Assembly: GCA_964611435.1 (NCBI GenBank)
Contig: CAZSXT010000003.1
Span: 62,001-126,000 of the forward strand
Direction of reading: 5' to 3'
Source: JAYPHU01 sp964611435
GTDB taxonomy: Bacteria > Pseudomonadota > Alphaproteobacteria > Rhodospirillales > UBA2165
Length of the DNA: 64,000 bases
Position numbers and translations under genes: made by a program. Shown piece after piece: positions 17,064 through 25,018 of this stretch. The first letter of the stretch is position 1. Each line of letters opens with the position of its first letter. A model generated the notes under the pieces. It was not told the DNA's origin. It ran no database searches and saw only the letters and a program-made list of their open reading frames with translations.

Positions 17064-18011
17064 GTGAGCGAACAGCATCTGGCGGGACGGACCGCCATCG
17101 TCACCGGCGGCGGGCGCGGCATCGGCAAGGCCATCTGCGAGAACCTCTCCAAAGCCGGGGCCTCTGTCATTGTCGCCGACAACGGTGGAGCGATAGACGG
17201 CGAGCCGGAAGAGCCCAACATTGCCAACATAGTCGCCCAAAATCTGCCCAGTGAAGCCGTTGCCTTTTCCGACAGCGTCGCGTCGTCGGACGCCGCGAAG
17301 GCCATGGTGCAGCTTGCCTGCGATACGTTTGGCGGCATCGATATCATCATTAACTGCGCAGCCATCCTGCGGGACGGCCTGGTCTTCAAAGGCGCGCCCG
17401 AGGACTGGGATACGGTCCTCCGCAACAACCTGTCCGCCGCCTATTATTTGATCAATGCGGCGACGCCGGTGATGCGCCAGCAATTCAAGGACGGCCGCGG
17501 CGATGGGGAAGCCTACAATTGGGGTCGGATCGTCAACATGGGTTCCACCGCCGGGCTCTATGGCAACTTCGGTCAGGCCAACTATGGCAGCGCCAAAGCC
17601 GGCCTGTTTGCGCTGACGCGGATTGCGGCCATGGAGATGATCCGATCCAACGTCACCGCCAATTTGGTTGCGCCCTTCGCCCATTCCCGGGTAACCGACA
17701 TGATCCAGCCAGCCAATGACGAACAGGCGGAATACAAAGCCCGCGCCATGAAGGTTTCCCCCGATCATGTGGCCACAGCCGTCGGCTATCTATGCTCTGA
17801 CAGGGCGGCGGCGGTGACCGGCCAAGTGTTCGGTGTGCGTGGCCGCGAGGTCTTTGTGTTCTCCCAGCCCCGCCCCGCGGCGACCATCAGCCGCCCCGAT
17901 GCCGACTGGACCGTCGATAGCCTTGCCGAGGCGGTGGATGCGGACCTCAAGTCGAAATTCACTGACTTGGCGACCGACCTGGAAGCCTTTAATACTGATC
18001 CCATTGTTTAG
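17064..18011 (+). CDS. SDR dehydrogenase (MFE-2 type, 3-hydroxyacyl-CoA dehydrogenase-like)
   Basis: A 315-residue short-chain dehydrogenase with TGGGRGIG for cofactor binding and ANYGSAKAG as Tyr-x-x-x-Lys. It has an extra C-terminal tail of about 60 residues. The length and order resemble the (3R)-hydroxyacyl-CoA dehydrogenase unit of peroxisomal multifunctional enzyme 2, so it may oxidise a hydroxyacyl-CoA made downstream of the oxygenase. GTG start behind AGGGAGAGAG. It lies 16 bases after the reductase gene and 9 bases before the PaaA-like gene, so the three are almost certainly one operon. Confidence 0.88.
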   Translation: MSEQHLAGRTAIVTGGGRGIGKAICENLSKAGASVIVADNGGAIDGEPEEPNIANIVAQNLPSEAVAFSDSVASSDAAKAMVQLACDTFGGIDIIINCAAILRDGLVFKGAPEDWDTVLRNNLSAAYYLINAATPVMRQQFKDGRGDGEAYNWGRIVNMGSTAGLYGNFGQANYGSAKAGLFALTRIAAMEMIRSNVTANLVAPFAHSRVTDMIQPANDEQAEYKARAMKVSPDHVATAVGYLCSDRAAAVTGQVFGVRGREVFVFSQPRPAATISRPDADWTVDSLAEAVDADLKSKFTDLATDLEAFNTDPIV

Positions 18012-18020
18012 GAGGGTTTT

Positions 18021-18737
18021 GTGACAAACGTCCAACAGGTCGAAACCATTGACCAATGGCGGGACATGCCGGAAGAATATAAAGAGGCGTGTTCCAAGCT
18101 GGTGATCAGCCACGCCATCAACGAACTCTACGGCTCCCGCGTTTATGATGAACCGGCAATTTCCTGGGCGCCCAATCCTTACGCCAAGTGGATGGTCTGC
18201 CGCGTGGTGATGGAGGAATACGGCCACCACTACCGGTTTTTCGAATTGGGCGTGGAGATGGGCATCCCGGAAGAGGCCATGCTGCCAGAAATGACTGCGA
18301 AGTCGCCGTTGTCGATCATGGATTTGGAGCTCACCACCTGGGAACAGTTTTGCACCATAAAAATGATCGGAGACCTGGGTGAAATCCTGCAGGTGGAGGA
18401 CCTGGTGCAAGGGTCTTTTCACCCGTTACGAAATCTCGCCCGCATGACCATGCCGGAGGAACATTTCCACAGCGAGTTCGGGGAGAACTTCTGCGCCGAT
18501 ATCTGTCAGGAACCGGGCGGCAAAGAGAAGATCCAGGCAGCGATTGACCTGATCTTTCCGCACATGCCGGCCTTTTTCGGGCGGTCCGGCTCGAAGAATA
18601 ATGAAATTTACCGAAAATGGGGCCTCAAAAAGCGTACCAACGAAGAGATGCGCGCCGACTATGTGGCCCGCGCGAAGACGGTCGTAGAACGGCTGGGCCT
18701 CACCCTGCCCGAGGTCGACCTGAGCGCATACGGCTAA
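18021..18737 (+). CDS. PaaA/PaaC-like diiron oxygenase, single subunit
   Basis: A 238-residue ferritin-like protein of the phenylacetyl-CoA oxygenase superfamily. Two ExxH motifs, Glu66-x-x-His69 (EEYGHH) and Glu147-x-x-His150 (EEHFHSEFG), with Glu35 and Glu121 as plausible further ligands, supply a carboxylate-bridged diiron site. PaaA epoxidises ring CoA thioesters and needs PaaC, PaaB and a PaaE reductase, whereas only one such subunit is present here, with a ferredoxin-type reductase two genes upstream. GTG start at 18021 with TAGGAGG overlapping the previous stop. The substrate is probably a CoA thioester, since a CoA ligase is divergent, but this is inference. Confidence 0.88.
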   Translation: MTNVQQVETIDQWRDMPEEYKEACSKLVISHAINELYGSRVYDEPAISWAPNPYAKWMVCRVVMEEYGHHYRFFELGVEMGIPEEAMLPEMTAKSPLSIMDLELTTWEQFCTIKMIGDLGEILQVEDLVQGSFHPLRNLARMTMPEEHFHSEFGENFCADICQEPGGKEKIQAAIDLIFPHMPAFFGRSGSKNNEIYRKWGLKKRTNEEMRADYVARAKTVVERLGLTLPEVDLSAYG

Positions 18738-18755
18738 TTCCAAGGGAGTAGGAAC

Positions 18756-19613
18756 ATGAAGATTTGCCGCTTTGACAATGACCGGTTGGGACTAGTGCAG
18801 GATGATCAGGTTCTGGATGTTACAGATGCACTGCAAGTCATCCCGCCGATGGCCTGGCCGGCGCCGATGGGTGACGCGTTGGTCGCCAATCTCCCGGCGG
18901 TCATGGCGGAGATTGAAAAGCTCGCCCCCAATGCGTCATCCAAGTCTTTAGCCGATGTAGCGCTGAAGGCGCCGGTGGCCAACCCGTCCAAGATCATGGG
19001 TGCGCCCATCAATTACCAAAAGCATATCGATGAAAGCAAAGTAGATGACGGCATCGTCTCCAAGCGGGATATCAGCCATATCTCCGATTGGGGCATGTTT
19101 CTAAAGGCCAACAGCTCCCTGGTCGGGGCCAGCGAGGGTGTCGCGCTCCGCTTCACCGATGCGCGCAACGATCACGAGATGGAACTGGCGGTGATCATCG
19201 GCAAGACCGGCACCAATATCTCTGTCGAAGATGCTGGAGACTATATCGCCGGGTACGCCATCGGCCTGGACATGACCACGCGTGGCCCGGAATTGCAGAG
19301 CTTCCGCAAATCAGCTGACACTTATTCTGTCCTGGGCCCGTGGCTGGTGACCAAGGACGAGATCGGGGATCACAACGCCCTGGACCTCAAAATCTCGGTC
19401 AACGGCGAGGTGCGCCAGGAGTCCAATACAGCCGATCTGGTCTACAATGTGGAGAAGCTGATCGAATACACATCGGAGCGCTACACGCTTTATCCCGGCG
19501 ACATCATCATGACCGGCACACCCGACGGCGTCGGTCCCGTGGTCGCCGGCGACGTGATGCACTGCGAATTGGAAGGTGTTGGCGTCATGGATGTGAAGGT
19601 GCGCAACGCATAA
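18756..19613 (+). CDS. fumarylacetoacetate hydrolase (FAH)-family protein
   Basis: A 285-residue FAH-superfamily enzyme. The metal ligands are visible in NDHEMELAVIIGK (Glu-x-Glu) and AIGLDMTTRG (Asp), and the family end TGTPDGVGPV is present. Members hydrolyse C-C bonds of acylpyruvates or act as decarboxylases, hydratases or isomerases of ring-cleavage products. It ends the operon with the reductase, SDR and diiron oxygenase, 18 bases after the last, with AAGGGAGTAGGA as ribosome binding site. It would process the ring-opened or oxidised product. Confidence 0.9.
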   Translation: MKICRFDNDRLGLVQDDQVLDVTDALQVIPPMAWPAPMGDALVANLPAVMAEIEKLAPNASSKSLADVALKAPVANPSKIMGAPINYQKHIDESKVDDGIVSKRDISHISDWGMFLKANSSLVGASEGVALRFTDARNDHEMELAVIIGKTGTNISVEDAGDYIAGYAIGLDMTTRGPELQSFRKSADTYSVLGPWLVTKDEIGDHNALDLKISVNGEVRQESNTADLVYNVEKLIEYTSERYTLYPGDIIMTGTPDGVGPVVAGDVMHCELEGVGVMDVKVRNA

Positions 19614-19721
19614 TCCGGTCCAAACAGCGCGGAATTTTCCAGGTGTCATCCTGTTTAACTTGACTTCATTTTGGATTCAGGATGGGCTGTCTCCGTAATC
19701 TTCAACATGGGAGGGAAACTC

Positions 19722-20465
19722 ATGAAATCACTCTTAATCGGCGTATTCGCCGCCGGTCTGGCCTTTAGCGCACACGCGGGCCAGTCGGTCACCTATCAAG
19801 TCGATGGCAAGGACTATGAAGGCTACATGGCCAAAGCGTCCGGCACGTCCAAGGGCCTAGTCCTCATTGTTCACGATTGGGACGGGGTCGATAAGTATGA
19901 AGAAACCCGCGCCGAGATGCTGGCCAAGCTGGGCTATGACGCGTTCGCCGTCGATCTGTTCGGCAAGGGCAACCGACCGCAAGAAGTAAAGGCCAAACGG
20001 GCGCTTACCGGAAGCCTGTATAAGAACCGCGACCTGATGCGCAAGTTGCTGGTTGGTGGTCTGGAGACCGCGCGTAAATCCAGCTCCGGCAAAACCGTGG
20101 TGATGGGCTATTGCTTCGGCGGCGCGGCCGTTCTCGAAATGGCGCGTTCGGTCAAAGCCTCCGACATCGCCGGCTACGCCACTTTCCATGGTGGACTGTC
20201 CACACCCAAGGGACAGAGCTATCCCGACAATACGGCGCCGATTTTGGTCGCCCATGGCGGCGCCGACACGGCGATCACCATGGATCACGTGGCCGCGCTG
20301 TCCAAGGAATTGGAGGCCAAGAAGATCAAATATCAGATCGAGGTCTATTCGGGTGCGCCCCACGCGTTCACCGTGATCGGCTCCGGCCGGTACCGGAAGG
20401 TCGCGGACGAACAATCCTGGTCGGCATTCCAGGATTTCCTGAACACCAATCTGCCTGGCAGTTAA
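19722..20465 (+). CDS. exported dienelactone hydrolase-family protein
   Basis: A 247-residue alpha/beta hydrolase with a clear signal peptide, MKSLLIGVFAAGLAFSAHA, cleaved before GQSV. The triad is that of dienelactone hydrolases: nucleophile Cys in MGYCFGGAA, Asp in HGGADTAIT and His in PHAFT. Most dienelactone hydrolases are cytoplasmic, so a periplasmic version may act on a different ester or lactone entering the cell. The ATG at 19722 fits the signal peptide and has GGGAGGG 7-12 bases upstream. It is followed by a strong terminator at 20491. Confidence 0.88.
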   Translation: MKSLLIGVFAAGLAFSAHAGQSVTYQVDGKDYEGYMAKASGTSKGLVLIVHDWDGVDKYEETRAEMLAKLGYDAFAVDLFGKGNRPQEVKAKRALTGSLYKNRDLMRKLLVGGLETARKSSSGKTVVMGYCFGGAAVLEMARSVKASDIAGYATFHGGLSTPKGQSYPDNTAPILVAHGGADTAITMDHVAALSKELEAKKIKYQIEVYSGAPHAFTVIGSGRYRKVADEQSWSAFQDFLNTNLPGS

Positions 20466-20490
20466 GCCGCCCCCAGATTTAGGAATGATA

Positions 20491-20522
20491 GGCCGGAGGC
20501 GCTGACGCCTCCGGCCTTTTCT
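20491..20522 (+). terminator. rho-independent terminator
   Basis: A perfect 11-bp stem (GGCCGGAGGCG at 20491-20501 and its complement at 20506-20516) with loop CTGA is followed by TTTTCTT. It ends the dienelactone hydrolase transcript and separates it from the amidohydrolase gene at 20602. Confidence 0.9.
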
Positions 20523-20601
20523 TATGTACTGTTCGGTTTGACCAATCCGCCTGCATCTCCATAATCTTGGTAAAACCACCTTACAGGGAAGGAAGACCGG
20601 C

Positions 20602-21582
20602 ATGTCACCCGTCATCGACGTTCATACACATATGCTCAACGACAAATGGCTTGAGACCATCCTCAAGCACGGCGGCGACTACAGCCTAAAGGAATTAGGC
20701 GGCCAGCGCGTTGTCCACTACGAAGGCGCGCCGTTCATGACCCTGATGGACGGCATGTTCGACTATGCCGAACGGATCCGCGCGATGGACGCCGCCGGGG
20801 TGGATATCGCCATCGTGTCCCTTACTTGCCCGAGTGTCTATTGGGGTGGCGAGGAAATCAGTGTCGCCACCGCACAGATGATGAACGACGACATGGCGTC
20901 CCAGCAGGAAACCTATCCGGACCGTATCCGCTTCTTCGCGACACTGCCTTGGCAGTATCCGGACGCGGCCATTGCGGAACTAAACCGGGCCAAAGGCAAA
21001 GGCGCGGTCGGCGTGTTCGTCTCCGCCAACGTGACCGGCCTATCCCTGACCGATCCGTTGTTCGCCCCCATCTGGCAGGCGATTGACGAGAGCGATCTGC
21101 CGGTGCTGGTGCATCCCGGCGCACCCCCCGGTGTCGGCCAGATGGACATGGGGAAATACAATCTAGCCTTCTCCGTCGGCTTTATGTTCGACACCACCCT
21201 GGCCGTGGCGCGGATGATCTATGACGGGTTCTTCGACCGCTACACAAACGTGGATATCATTGCGTGCCATGCGGGTGGCGCATTGCCTTACCTCCAAGGC
21301 CGGTTCGACACGGCGTTTGACAATATGCCGCCGTGCCGGGACGTGATCACCGAACATCCCAGCACTTATTATGAGCGGCTGTACTTTGATTCAATCGCCT
21401 ATACCCAGGAAGCGCTGGAACTCTGCCTCCATGTCTCCGGCGAGGACCGGCTGCTCTATGGGTCCGACTACCCCCATAACGTAGGCGACATGCCGGGCTG
21501 TCTGGCGCGGGTGGACGCCCTGCCCCAGGGTGTGCGGGCCAAGGTGCGGGGCGGCAATGCCCAGCGCCTTTTCAAACTTTAA
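20602..21582 (+). CDS. amidohydrolase-2 family decarboxylase/hydrolase (ACMSD-like)
   Basis: A 326-residue TIM-barrel amidohydrolase. Metal ligands are visible: HTH in DVHTHML, His in LVHPGAPPG, His in IIACHAGG and Asp in YGSDYPHN. This is the order of aminocarboxymuconate-semialdehyde decarboxylase and the related nonoxidative decarboxylases of hydroxybenzoates. GGAAGGAAG precedes the ATG. The RraA-type aldolase gene starts 11 bases after its stop, so the two probably act in sequence on an oxo-acid. Confidence 0.88.
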   Translation: MSPVIDVHTHMLNDKWLETILKHGGDYSLKELGGQRVVHYEGAPFMTLMDGMFDYAERIRAMDAAGVDIAIVSLTCPSVYWGGEEISVATAQMMNDDMASQQETYPDRIRFFATLPWQYPDAAIAELNRAKGKGAVGVFVSANVTGLSLTDPLFAPIWQAIDESDLPVLVHPGAPPGVGQMDMGKYNLAFSVGFMFDTTLAVARMIYDGFFDRYTNVDIIACHAGGALPYLQGRFDTAFDNMPPCRDVITEHPSTYYERLYFDSIAYTQEALELCLHVSGEDRLLYGSDYPHNVGDMPGCLARVDALPQGVRAKVRGGNAQRLFKL

Positions 21583-21593
21583 GGCCCTGACCG

Positions 21594-22253
21594 ATGGCTG
21601 ATCCCGCCGTTGACCGGCTGCTGAAGATCGATAGTGGCGCCGTATCGGACGCCTTGGACTCGATTGGCCTGTGGGGCACGGTGAACGAGATCAAGCCCGC
21701 CGCGCCTTCCAAGCGGATCGCCGGGCGGGTGCAGACAGTTAAGCTGGGCCCTGTCACGGATCAGGTACAGCCGTCGCATTTGTGTTCGGAAGCCGTCGAT
21801 GCGGCGAAACCGGGCGACGTCATCGTGGTGGAAAACCGGGTCCGCCCGGACGCCGGGGGCTGGGGCGGTATTCTGTCTGCGGCGGCTGCAACCAAGGGCC
21901 TGGCCGGCACCATCGTCGACGGCGCGGCGCGGGATGCGGATGAAAGCCTGGAAATGGGCTATCCGGTCTTCGCCACGTCGTTCATCACCTCGACCGCGCG
22001 GGGACGGATTTCCGAACACGCCTGGAACGTGCCGATTATGATGGGCCGGGTGCATGTCGAACCGGGCGATCTTGTCATCGCCGATAATTCGGGCGTGGTG
22101 TTCATCCCCAAATCACGGGAAGACGAAGTGATCACCAAGGCCGAAGCCATCGCCGCCAAAGAAGCCGCCATGGCCGAAGCCGTCAAAGCCGGCAAGCCGG
22201 TCTCCCAGGTTATGGGCGGCGATTACGAGAACATGCTGAAATCGGACGACTAA
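21594..22253 (+). CDS. RraA-family aldolase (HMG/CHA aldolase-like)
   Basis: A 219-residue RraA/HMG aldolase fold. The active-site segment DGAARDADE carries the Arg-Asp pair for pyruvate enolate stabilisation and metal binding, and the strand GDLVIADNSGVVFIP is diagnostic. Such enzymes cleave 4-hydroxy-4-methyl-2-oxoglutarate or 4-carboxy-4-hydroxy-2-oxoadipate to pyruvate in protocatechuate 4,5-cleavage and related routes. It is coupled to the upstream amidohydrolase gene. RNase E regulation, the other RraA role, is unlikely in this context. Confidence 0.88.
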   Translation: MADPAVDRLLKIDSGAVSDALDSIGLWGTVNEIKPAAPSKRIAGRVQTVKLGPVTDQVQPSHLCSEAVDAAKPGDVIVVENRVRPDAGGWGGILSAAAATKGLAGTIVDGAARDADESLEMGYPVFATSFITSTARGRISEHAWNVPIMMGRVHVEPGDLVIADNSGVVFIPKSREDEVITKAEAIAAKEAAMAEAVKAGKPVSQVMGGDYENMLKSDD

Positions 22254-22257
22254 CCGG

Positions 22258-23193
22258 TTACAGCCCGGTATCCACATCCTTCTCTTCGGATGTCATCTCC
22301 AACCCGGCATTCGCCGCCTCTTCCAGAAGCAGAGTCGCGAAATCATCTTCCAGGTGTCCCCGGCCGATGATCGACTGCACGCATTCGCGCGCCGCCGCCG
22401 TGACCGGCATAGGTACGCCCAACTCCCGCGCGGCGGCGAGACCTAAATCCATGTCCTTGCGCAACAACGGCGGGGTAAACGTCGGCGTCATGTCCAGGTT
22501 CACATAGGCCGGCGTCTTATAGGTCGTGAACATGGAGCCCATGACGCTGTTGTTGATGAAGTCCAGGAAGGCGTGACGGGGCACACCGCCCTTTTCCGCC
22601 AGCACGGTAATCTCCGCCATGTTTTGCGCGACCACGCCCAACATGACGTTGTGGCAAATTTTGACCATCCGGGCCAATTCGCCCTCGCCGACGTAAGACA
22701 CGCCGCGGCCGATGGCTTCCAGGAAGGGCCGCGCTTTTTCGAACGACGCCGCGTCGCCCGAGGCCACGATGGAGAGCTTACCGGCGACAACCACATGGTG
22801 ATTACCGCTTACGGGCGCGTCGATCATTTCGGTGCCGACGGTCTTGGCGAATTCGCGGACTTTCTTGGAAGACTCTTCGTTGATGGACGTGCAGTCGATG
22901 AGCATGCCCGGCGTCTGATCGCCCTGGGACAGAACGCCGTTTTCGCCCATGGCGACTTCCTCGAAATCTTTCGGGCCGCCCACCATGGTGAAGACCACAT
23001 CCCGGTCTTTCAGTTCCGCCGGGGAATCCACCACCTTGGCGCCGAACTCCGCCAGGGGGTCGGCCTTGGCCCGGGTCCGGTTCCAAACGGTCACATCCGC
23101 GCCGGCATCCAAAAGCCGCTTCGCCATGGCAAAGCCCATGCGGCCTGTGCCGATCCATCCAACCGTCAAATTACTGAGTGCGCTGTCCGCCAT
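22258..23193 (-). CDS. 3-hydroxyisobutyrate/tartronate semialdehyde dehydrogenase-family protein
   Basis: A 311-residue beta-hydroxyacid dehydrogenase. The N-terminal Rossmann motif WIGTGRMGFAMAK and the catalytic Lys in ARMVKICHN are visible; the substrate loop PVSGNHHVVVAG differs from the usual PVSGG. It would oxidise a beta-hydroxy acid or reduce a semialdehyde with NAD(P). It is convergent with the RraA-type gene and divergent from lacI, with the 14-bp palindrome at 23288 between them, so it is probably under control of that LacI regulator. Confidence 0.88.
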   Translation of the reverse strand: MADSALSNLTVGWIGTGRMGFAMAKRLLDAGADVTVWNRTRAKADPLAEFGAKVVDSPAELKDRDVVFTMVGGPKDFEEVAMGENGVLSQGDQTPGMLIDCTSINEESSKKVREFAKTVGTEMIDAPVSGNHHVVVAGKLSIVASGDAASFEKARPFLEAIGRGVSYVGEGELARMVKICHNVMLGVVAQNMAEITVLAEKGGVPRHAFLDFINNSVMGSMFTTYKTPAYVNLDMTPTFTPPLLRKDMDLGLAAARELGVPMPVTAAARECVQSIIGRGHLEDDFATLLLEEAANAGLEMTSEEKDVDTGL

Positions 23194-23287
23194 GTGTAGG
23201 TTCCTTCCCTGTCTCCCGGCCCGACCGGGCGTGCAATCAACTGAAATAACAATGACTTACCCTGCCGCGTCGTAAACATTCGTTCTA

Positions 23288-23301
23288 TGCAAACGATTGC
23301 A
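23288..23301. promoter_or_regulatory. predicted LacI-family operator (site 1)
   Basis: The palindrome TGCAAACGATTGCA has a central CpG, as usual for LacI/GalR operators. It lies in the 177-base gap between the HIBADH-type gene and the lacI-type gene. The same word occurs at 29089 and, in the reverse orientation, at 29153. A possible -35 (TTGCAG, 23297-23302) and -10 (TATAGC, 23319-23324) for lacI overlap or follow it. A second 6+6 inverted repeat, CTATACctgtGTATAG, is at 23308-23323. Confidence 0.75.
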
Positions 23302-23370
23302 GAGCCTCTATACCTGTGTATAGCATTCTAAACCAAGCGATGAAAACCACGGAAATCATGGGTCTTTATC

Positions 23371-24408
23371 ATGGCTGAGACAGGATCGAGATCACGGGTC
23401 ACGCTGCGGGATATCGCCACCGAAGTGGGGGTCCATCCGTCCACCGTGTCGAGGGTGCTGAACCCCAAGACCCGGGGCATGGTCACCGAGGAGATCGCGC
23501 AAAAGATCGATTCTGCTGTCGAGAAACTGGGCTACCGGCCCAACGCCTTCGCGCAGAGCCTGAGGACCAATCGCTCATACACGGTGGGTGTTTTGGTGCC
23601 GGACCTGACCAACGCGGCCTTCACGCCGATCATCAAGGGCATCGACAATGTGATGGAGGAAGCCGGCTACAGCGTGCTGGTCGCCAATACCGACAATGTC
23701 ACCGACCGGGAACGGCGCAACGTGGAGAAATTCCGCGAGCGGCACGTGGACGGGCTGGTGATCGCCACCGCCCATCGTCAGGACTCGCTGATCGACGATT
23801 GCCGGGCGGAAGGCACGCCCTTTGTCTGCGCCGTGCGCTCGACCACCGATATCGGCGTCTCCTCCGTTGTCAGCGACGAAAATCTGGGCGGCGCGATGAT
23901 CGTTTCCCACCTGGCGCAACTCGGCCACTCCAAGATCGCCTATGTGGGCGGACCGCAGTTCCTTTCCACCGGCTATGAGCGCTATCAGGGCATTGTGCAG
24001 GGATTGCGCGATAAAGGCCTGGACCTGGACGACGAGCTGGTCACCTTCGGCGAAGCCTTCACCGAGGAAGAAGGCCGCCGCGCCGCCAACAAGCTCCTCG
24101 CTACCCGCAAGAAATTCACCGCGCTGGTCGCCGCCAACGATCTGATGGCGCTCGGTTGCTACGACGAGTTGGCCGCCGCCGGGCTCAAATGCCCGGACGA
24201 TAGTTCCGTGGTCGGTTTTGACGACATGCCCTTCGCCGGCAAATTCAACCCGCCGCTCACCACCATCCAGACGCCGCTGCTGGACGTCGGCGCCGAAGCC
24301 GCGCGCATCCTGTTGGATCAGATCGACAATCCGGACACGCCCGCGCGCTCAATCAAACTTCGGCCCGAATTGATTGTGCGGGAGAGTACAGGTGGAGTGG
24401 CCAGCTAG
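23371..24408 (+). CDS. LacI/GalR-family transcriptional regulator
   Basis: A 345-residue repressor. The helix-turn-helix with hinge helix occupies residues 9-60 (VTLRDIATEVGVHPSTVSRV, then NAFAQSLR), followed by the periplasmic-binding-protein-like effector domain from VGVLVPDLTN onward. The effector is unknown. Its likely operator, TGCAAwCGwTTGCA, is upstream of its own gene and duplicated 5.8 kb away between the 2-oxoacid dehydrogenase operon and the M24-fold gene, which suggests autoregulation plus control of those two operons and of the divergent HIBADH-type gene. Confidence 0.92.
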   Translation: MAETGSRSRVTLRDIATEVGVHPSTVSRVLNPKTRGMVTEEIAQKIDSAVEKLGYRPNAFAQSLRTNRSYTVGVLVPDLTNAAFTPIIKGIDNVMEEAGYSVLVANTDNVTDRERRNVEKFRERHVDGLVIATAHRQDSLIDDCRAEGTPFVCAVRSTTDIGVSSVVSDENLGGAMIVSHLAQLGHSKIAYVGGPQFLSTGYERYQGIVQGLRDKGLDLDDELVTFGEAFTEEEGRRAANKLLATRKKFTALVAANDLMALGCYDELAAAGLKCPDDSSVVGFDDMPFAGKFNPPLTTIQTPLLDVGAEAARILLDQIDNPDTPARSIKLRPELIVRESTGGVAS

Positions 24409-24436
24409 TTGCACCAGATTTCTGACTTTATTAATG

Positions 24437-24455
24437 TATGTCAATCTTTGACATA
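24437..24455. promoter_or_regulatory. inverted repeat, probable ParD operator
   Basis: A perfect 8-bp inverted repeat, TATGTCAA-tct-TTGACATA, ends 10 bases before the parD start and abuts its ribosome binding site AGGAG. ParD-type antitoxins usually repress their own operon from such a site. That this is the site is inference from position and symmetry. Confidence 0.6.
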
Positions 24456-24465
24456 GGAGCCAAAC

Positions 24466-24717
24466 ATGTCGACCAACGTCAGCTTGATCCCCGAATTGGA
24501 GTCATTTGCCAAAGCCTGCGTCGAAGAGGGCCGCTATAACAATGTGAGTGAAGTTGTCCGCGAAGCCCTGCGCCGTCTCCAGGACGCGGAGCAACGCCGA
24601 AAGGAATTCAACTTTATGCTGGACGAGGTATACCGGGACGTGGAGGAAAATGGGACGATCTCTCTGGACGACGCTCTAGATAACGTGGATCGGACGATCG
24701 AAGCCTCCAGCCGATGA
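24466..24717 (+). CDS. parD: ParD-type antitoxin (ribbon-helix-helix)
   Basis: An 83-residue antitoxin. The N-terminal ribbon-helix-helix (NVSLIPELESFAKACV, then NNVSEVVREALRRLQD) is typical of ParD, and the acidic C-terminal tail would wrap the ParE toxin. Ribosome binding site AGGAG at 24455-24459. The stop overlaps the start of the toxin gene (ATGA), as usual. The cognate toxin frame is broken, so this antitoxin may be an orphan unless the frameshift is a sequencing error. Confidence 0.88.
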   Translation: MSTNVSLIPELESFAKACVEEGRYNNVSEVVREALRRLQDAEQRRKEFNFMLDEVYRDVEENGTISLDDALDNVDRTIEASSR

Positions 24718-25018
24718 CATCTGCGGTCCTTTCACGGGCAGCTGACAACGATTTGGAACAAGTAGCCCGGTGGATTGCCAAAGAGGATTTCCAAGCGGCA
24801 AAGAATTTTAGGCAATCCGTTGCAGAAGCCGGCCGCCGCCTATCCGATCACAAAAATCTTGGTGTCGAACGGCCTGATTTAACCGCCAGGGAACCCGCTT
24901 TCTCGTTTTAACGGGGTTTCCCTACGTTCTTGTCTATGACCCCAAACGAGAACCAACCCTCATCCTCCGCATCCTGCACACCTCCCGCGACCTGCCGGAG
25001 TTGCTGGGAGAGTTGTAA
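24714..25018 (+). pseudogene. parE: ParE-type toxin, frameshifted
   Basis: The first 65 codons encode a RelE/ParE start (LSRAADNDLEQVARWIAKED) and then reach TAA at 24909-24911. The rest of the family, including VLVYDP, LILRILHTSRDLP and a terminal LL, continues in another frame to a TAA at 25016-25018. Adding one T to the TTTT run at 24906-24909 joins the two parts as AFSFLTGFPYVLVYDP, a full toxin of about 101 residues. It is either a real single-base deletion that disarms the toxin or a homopolymer sequencing error. The 4-base overlap with parD is intact. Confidence 0.8.

Noticed and set aside
23308..23323. Second LacI operator CTATACctgtGTATAG
   Set aside because: Does not match the repeated TGCAAwCGwTTGCA motif and could just be part of the promoter -10 region.
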